This document shows, one piece after another, positions 60,291-64,000 of a stretch of DNA of 64,000 bases. How positions within the stretch are numbered: the stretch's first letter is position 1; the number at the start of each line of letters is the position of its first letter. Origin of the DNA: Geminocystis herdmanii PCC 6308 (GTDB taxonomy: Bacteria > Cyanobacteriota > Cyanobacteriia > Cyanobacteriales > Cyanobacteriaceae); NCBI RefSeq assembly GCF_000332235.1, contig NZ_CM001775.1, positions 1,952,230 to 2,016,229 on the forward strand. Direction: 5' to 3'. The notes under the pieces are model-generated. The model was not told the DNA's origin, did no database searches, and saw nothing but the letters and a program-made list of their open reading frames with translations. Made by a program: the position numbers and the translations under genes.

Positions 60291-60676
60291 GGGGCTGTAA
60301 CGGTTTCGACAGGCTGGTGAAAGCTGACCCGTGATGCAGGTCGAGAGTGAGTCTTCTCTCGGAAATACTGGACTCAAAAAAATAGTAACTGCGAACAACA
60401 TCGTTCCTTTTGCTCGTAAAGCTGCACCTGTTGCTGCCTAAGACCTAAAAACTGGTTCGAGCGCTTATAGTGTGACTCCGTTAAACATTATAGGCAACCC
60501 TCAACGGATGCCCTCTGGGAAGGCTTCTAGTCCGACTCATAGTTAAGAATATACTAGAAAATCCTACTATCAGGGATAAGTGATAGTTCCCGTCTTAGGA
60601 CTAGAAAGACTAAACCTGTGAACGAACGATAAGTAAATAACTGGTTTGGACAGCAGTTCGACTCTGCTCAGCTCCA
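60291..60676 (+). ncRNA. ssrA: tmRNA
   Basis: A 386-base RNA with tRNA-like ends: GGGGCTG at the 5' end pairs with CAGCTCC at the 3' end, and the T-arm has GTTCGACTC. The tag reading frame at 60391-60441 encodes ANNIVPFARKAAPVAA followed by TAA. tmRNA rescues stalled ribosomes and marks the nascent protein for proteolysis. The sequence is in one piece, not permuted as in some cyanobacteria. Confidence 0.97.
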
Positions 60677-60720
60677 TATCATAATAAGACAAAAATAGCT
60701 ATAATTTGTCATTTTTCTTG

Positions 60721-60755
60721 TAAGGATTGAACAATATTCAACCCTTATTTTTTTT
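60721..60755 (+). terminator. Probable terminator after ssrA
   Basis: TAAGGATTGAA pairs with TTCAACCCTTA (one A-C mismatch) around CAATA, with eight T following. Its core matches the palindrome at 16174-16194. Confidence 0.6.
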
Positions 60756-60794
60756 ACCCTTGATTTTTATAGTTTTTTGATTTACTGAGTAATT

Positions 60795-61661
60795 CTAACT
60801 TGGTTTTTTTGAGGTGAATTTAAGGCGAAAATAGTGGGTAATTAATCCTTGACTGGGACTAAATAAAAAACTTAAAATAAATAATACTGTAGCAACTAAA
60901 ACGATCGCAGGACCAGAAGGAAGGTTAAAATAGTAACTTAAATACATTCCACTAATACTGGAAATAATCCCAATTAGTACCCCTATTAACATTACTAGAT
61001 GAAGTCGATCGACCAATAAATAAGCAGTAGAAGGAGGAGTAATTAATAAAGATAAAACCAAAATTACGCCTACGGCTTTTAAACTAGCAATAATCGTTAA
61101 ACCGATTAAAATCATTAACCCCGTATCTAACCATTTTACGGGTAAACCCACAGATTCAGCTCCTAATTTATCAAAGGTATAAAATAGTAATTCTTTGTAA
61201 AATAAAAAGACAATTAATAGCACAAAAATAGCGATAATTATGGTATCTCTAACTTCCGTAAAACTTACCCCTAATATGTTGCCAAAAAGGAAATGATTTA
61301 AGTCTATTTTATTCTCTTTTTGAACTACAGTAATTAAGGTAATTCCTAGGGCAAAAAAAGCCGAAAAAACAATACCCATAGCGGCATCTTCTTTTATTTT
61401 AGAGTTATTTCTAATAATATTGATGCACACAGTACTAATTAATCCGGCGACAAATGCACCGATAAAGATGTTAATTTCTAAGATAAAAGCAACGGCTAAT
61501 CCGGGTAAGACAGAATGACTAATGGCATCCCCTAATAATGCTAATCTTTGCACCATCAAATAACTACCCACTACCGCACAAATTATACCAACAATTATGG
61601 CAACAATTAACGATCGTTGCATAAAAGCGTACTGTAGAGGTTCAAGTAAAAAATTAAGCAT
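60795..61661 (-). CDS. Metal ABC transporter permease (ZnuB/MntB type)
   Basis: A 288-residue protein with about eight membrane segments and the family-typical DAISHSVLPGLA loop near residues 36-47. It is the membrane subunit of a Zn or Mn importer. The ATPase gene is upstream in the same direction with 72 bases between. Which metal is carried cannot be told from the sequence. Confidence 0.9.
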   Translation of the reverse strand: MLNFLLEPLQYAFMQRSLIVAIIVGIICAVVGSYLMVQRLALLGDAISHSVLPGLAVAFILEINIFIGAFVAGLISTVCINIIRNNSKIKEDAAMGIVFSAFFALGITLITVVQKENKIDLNHFLFGNILGVSFTEVRDTIIIAIFVLLIVFLFYKELLFYTFDKLGAESVGLPVKWLDTGLMILIGLTIIASLKAVGVILVLSLLITPPSTAYLLVDRLHLVMLIGVLIGIISSISGMYLSYYFNLPSGPAIVLVATVLFILSFLFSPSQGLITHYFRLKFTSKKPS

Positions 61662-61733
61662 TTATTATGAATTAATAACTAAATAAATCTTTGCGTCTTT
61701 GCGTCTTTGCGTGAGAAAATAATCACCATTTTT

Positions 61734-62486
61734 TTAAGCAGATAATCGACTATTTTGATTGTAAAAAGAGACTTTACCATTATAGGCATTATACAAATTT
61801 TCTTGTTGTAAAACTGCCTTTCTTTCTCCTATGGCAATAAGAGTTTTATTTAATAAAATTAAGTCATCAAAGTTATTAATTGATTCTCCTAAATCATGAT
61901 TTACCACGAGAATTATTTTACCTTCATCGGCTAATTCTTGGAAAATATTAAAGATGATTGCTTCTGTTTTTTGATCAACTCCCACAAAAGGTTCATCAAA
62001 GAAAAATATATCAGCAGATTGCGCTAACGATCGAGCTAAAAATACTCTTTGTTGTTGTCCGCCTGAAAGTTGTCCGATCGGTCGATCGCAATAATCATAC
62101 ATTTCTACTTTTTCTAAAGCAGTTTTTGCCATTTCTCGACTCATCCTCGAAAAAGGTTTAAACCATCCCGTTTTTTTCACCCTTCCCATCATCACCACAT
62201 CCCACACCGTTGCGGGATATGTCCAATCTATTTGCGATCGTTGTGGTACATAAGCAACTCTTTGTTTTTGTTTGACAAGAGGTTGACTATCTAAAAGAAT
62301 TGAGCCAAACTGATAAGGGATCAAGCCTAACATAGCTTTAATCATAGTACTTTTTCCCGCTCCATTAGGTCCAATAATTCCCGTGACTCGTTGAGGAAAA
62401 ACTTGAAAAGAGAGATTTCTTAACGCCTCAACATTCCGATAGCTTACCGTCAAATTTTCAACCTTCAGACAACCTAAATTACTCAT
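61734..62486 (-). CDS. Metal ABC transporter ATP-binding protein (MntA/ZnuC type)
   Basis: A 250-residue ATPase. Walker A GPNGAGKSTMIKAM, signature LSGGQQQRVFLARSL, Walker B IFFFDEPFVGVD and switch HDLGE. Partner of the downstream permease. The solute-binding protein usually found with it is missing here: the 243 bases upstream and the next gene do not encode one. Confidence 0.92.
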   Translation of the reverse strand: MSNLGCLKVENLTVSYRNVEALRNLSFQVFPQRVTGIIGPNGAGKSTMIKAMLGLIPYQFGSILLDSQPLVKQKQRVAYVPQRSQIDWTYPATVWDVVMMGRVKKTGWFKPFSRMSREMAKTALEKVEMYDYCDRPIGQLSGGQQQRVFLARSLAQSADIFFFDEPFVGVDQKTEAIIFNIFQELADEGKIILVVNHDLGESINNFDDLILLNKTLIAIGERKAVLQQENLYNAYNGKVSFYNQNSRLSA

Positions 62487-62570
62487 TTTTTGATTTAACC
62501 TTGGGAGAGACTAAAGTTATTATAACAAAAAATGAAAAGATTATGAAAAGATTATGAAAAAAATAAAATA

Positions 62571-62643
62571 AGTTCGTAGTGATGGCTTTAGCCTTCTCTT
62601 GAAGAAACCGATCTTAATAGGGTTAAAACCCTTACTACGAACT
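62571..62643. repeat. Palindromic repeat AGTTCGTAGT...ACTACGAACT
   Basis: AGTTCGTAGT at 62571-62580 and ACTACGAACT at 62634-62643 form a perfect 10-bp inverted repeat. A nearby partial copy, GGTTAAAACCCTTACTACAA, is at 62702-62721. They are the same family as the terminator at 12539-12604. They fill most of the spacer between the ATPase and the FAD-protein gene. Confidence 0.75.
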
Positions 62644-62729
62644 AATAAAAAATCTATTCGATCGATGTCTATTAGCTTTCTCGATAAATTTAGGAAATAA
62701 GGGTTAAAACCCTTACTACAAACAAATAT

Positions 62730-64000
62730 TTACCTCCAATCGTCCCAATCTGAATTAAAGATAGAAGTATTAGGGAATTGAGTGGGATTACCTCTTTTTT
62801 CTAAGGTGATTTTTAATTCCTGTAGATTTTTGTTGCGGAATGCAAAACCTTCTGTAAATTCATAGGGTAAAATACCTTTTTGTAAAGCCATAGATGCTGT
62901 AATACCTGCCGCTGCACCCGATGACCACTCGAAGGAATGGACTCGATAAGCGGCGGCGGCAATATGACTGGTGGCGATACTTTTTCCTGCTACGAGCATA
63001 TTGTCAATTTTTTGGGGAATCATGGCAGATAAGGGAATTTGGAAGGGATAAGCCTGTCCTTGTCCTCGTCTTTCTCCTTTTCGCTCGGTATTACCCGGTT
63101 TTTCGTGGGGATACTCTGTCATACAGGGGTGAAAGTCGATGGCATAGTGTCCAATACCAACTGCATCGGGGTAAATGGTCGATCGAGTGCGATTTTTAAC
63201 TTCATCAGGATCAATTTGACCACTTAACACGGAAAATCCTTCTAAACCAGACAATAAGGCTTGTAAACGGCGATATTGATCAGGGGTAAGAGTTTGACGG
63301 TAATAGTCATCTCGATAGTTACGGCGAGAAATATCAATTTCATTGACCATAAAACCGTTAGGATGAGCATAATTTGGTCTGCCAATGATTCTTCTTCCTT
63401 CCCTCATATAAGGATACTTCGATAAACCGTGAACTGTACCCATAGGAGAGTCTAAACCCTTCAACAATATCTGATTGGGATTTGGTTTTTTGACACCATC
63501 CCCTAATTGAGAATCCGTTGTACCTGCTACTAACCAATGGTAAAAACCTAGGGCGTTTTCTTCTCCTTTTCGGAGGGTTTCTGTGCGTAATCCCCCCATC
63601 CACCCGCCAGGGTTAAATTGTCCTGTCTGTTGTAATTGTTCTTTGGTATAAATTAAATTGTCTTTTGATGTACCTGGGCGATAATCATTTCCCCATGTCC
63701 AGTTTTGCATGGAAATATCGCCGGGGGTAGGTTTTGTAAAGCTAATACCTTGAAATGTCACCATCTCACTAGGCTCTGCTTTCCAAATACGTCTGTAGGT
63801 ATAAACAAGGTCAAAATCGGCTAATCTGGGTAATTCATAGCTATAATAAGGCTCATACTGTTTATAAAAAGGGGGTTCGGGTTGCGGTTGTGGTTCGGCG
63901 GTTTGCTCCATAGCAAAGGTATAAGTAAATCCTTGAGTGCAATAGGGGTCTTGTGTAGTACTCGATGATGATGGTTCTAATTCCGATCGAGGATCAATTC
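62730..64000 (-). CDS. FAD-dependent oxidoreductase, C-terminal part (cut by window edge)
   Basis: The frame is open from the stop at 62730 through base 64000; an internal ATG at 63911 is not the start because the upstream codons (FTYTFAMEQ) continue in frame. At least 423 residues are visible. The visible part has the IPQKIDNMLVAGKSIATSHIA stretch and HSFEWSSGAAAGITAS near the FAD contact at the end, as in FAD-dependent oxidoreductases with a Rossmann N-terminus. That N-terminus (GxGxxG) is outside the window. The substrate is unknown. Confidence 0.85.
   Translation of the reverse strand, partial: IDPRSELEPSSSSTTQDPYCTQGFTYTFAMEQTAEPQPQPEPPFYKQYEPYYSYELPRLADFDLVYTYRRIWKAEPSEMVTFQGISFTKPTPGDISMQNWTWGNDYRPGTSKDNLIYTKEQLQQTGQFNPGGWMGGLRTETLRKGEENALGFYHWLVAGTTDSQLGDGVKKPNPNQILLKGLDSPMGTVHGLSKYPYMREGRRIIGRPNYAHPNGFMVNEIDISRRNYRDDYYRQTLTPDQYRRLQALLSGLEGFSVLSGQIDPDEVKNRTRSTIYPDAVGIGHYAIDFHPCMTEYPHEKPGNTERKGERRGQGQAYPFQIPLSAMIPQKIDNMLVAGKSIATSHIAAAAYRVHSFEWSSGAAAGITASMALQKGILPYEFTEGFAFRNKNLQELKITLEKRGNPTQFPNTSIFNSDWDDWR

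Noticed and set aside
63911-63913. ATG at 63911 as start of the FAD-dependent oxidoreductase
   Set aside because: The frame continues upstream without a stop to the window edge (residues FTYTFAMEQ), so this is an internal methionine and the gene is cut.

Overview
The window is chromosomal DNA of a cyanobacterium with an AT-rich genome. Evidence: psbV (cytochrome c550 of photosystem II), a Ycf23 homologue, a type II NAD(P)H dehydrogenase, a Ycf29/Rre1-like response regulator, a group 2 sigma factor, a DUF4335 protein, a tmRNA with tag ANNIVPFARKAAPVAA, and frequent GATCGA and GCGATCGC (HIP1-type) sites. The 16S gene and gene content look like a unicellular Geminocystis/Cyanobacterium-type organism; that placement is inference, not a database match.

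Layout. 1-9 kb: Ycf23 (cut by the window edge), a catalytically dead orthocaspase-like protein, a RemA/DUF370 protein, adhE, pgk, a 2Fe-2S ferredoxin and a nuclease-like lipoprotein. 9.3-17 kb: a small ORF plus antitoxin plus PIN toxin, an inositol monophosphatase, a Deg/Htr protease, def, lptC, ndb, secG and a matrixin-like metalloprotease. 17-21.3 kb: a group II intron at the 3' end of the metalloprotease gene, itself split in domain VI by an IS4-family element with a 12-bp target duplication. 21.6-26.6 kb: a complete rRNA operon (16S, tRNA-Ile, tRNA-Ala, 23S, 5S) with its promoter and terminator. 26.7-31.7 kb: moaD, a small HEATH-motif protein, a phosphotransacetylase-family P-loop protein, hisB, a membrane-anchored PIN protein and asnS. 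31.7-33.8 kb: an accessory islet with a decayed toxin-antitoxin pair and an AAA ATPase/PD-(D/E)XK nuclease pair, the best candidate for an uncharacterised defence-type system. 34-49 kb: mostly housekeeping (a glycosyltransferase, trpB, cobQ, a class III alcohol dehydrogenase, an RNase II-like gene, coaE, a response regulator, a sigma factor, rpoZ, a sugar ABC ATPase). 49-64 kb: psbV, a cNMP-binding protein with ackA, a frameshifted RelE-type toxin with its antitoxin, a double-domain histidine phosphatase, a DUF4335 protein, ureC carrying an in-frame repeat insertion, a DUF697 GTPase, ssrA, a two-gene metal ABC transporter and the C-terminal part of an FAD-dependent oxidoreductase cut by the window edge.

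Intergenic spaces carry several families of small repeats. Family A is 190-220 bp with ends ACCTSAG...CTSAGGT. Family B is 250-355 bp with ends AGGGTTTGC...GCAAACCCT. There are also short palindromes and simple tandem repeats. At 40.5-41.2 kb an A element, a B element and an IS4 fragment are nested in each other.

Functionally, adhE, ackA and the phosphotransacetylase-family protein suggest fermentative acetate/ethanol metabolism in the dark. Genes are mostly single or in short runs; the plausible operons are fdx-nuclease, the toxin-antitoxin pairs, nuclease-ATPase, cNMP-ackA, redoxin-Nudix, rpoZ-hypothetical, the metal ABC genes and rrn.
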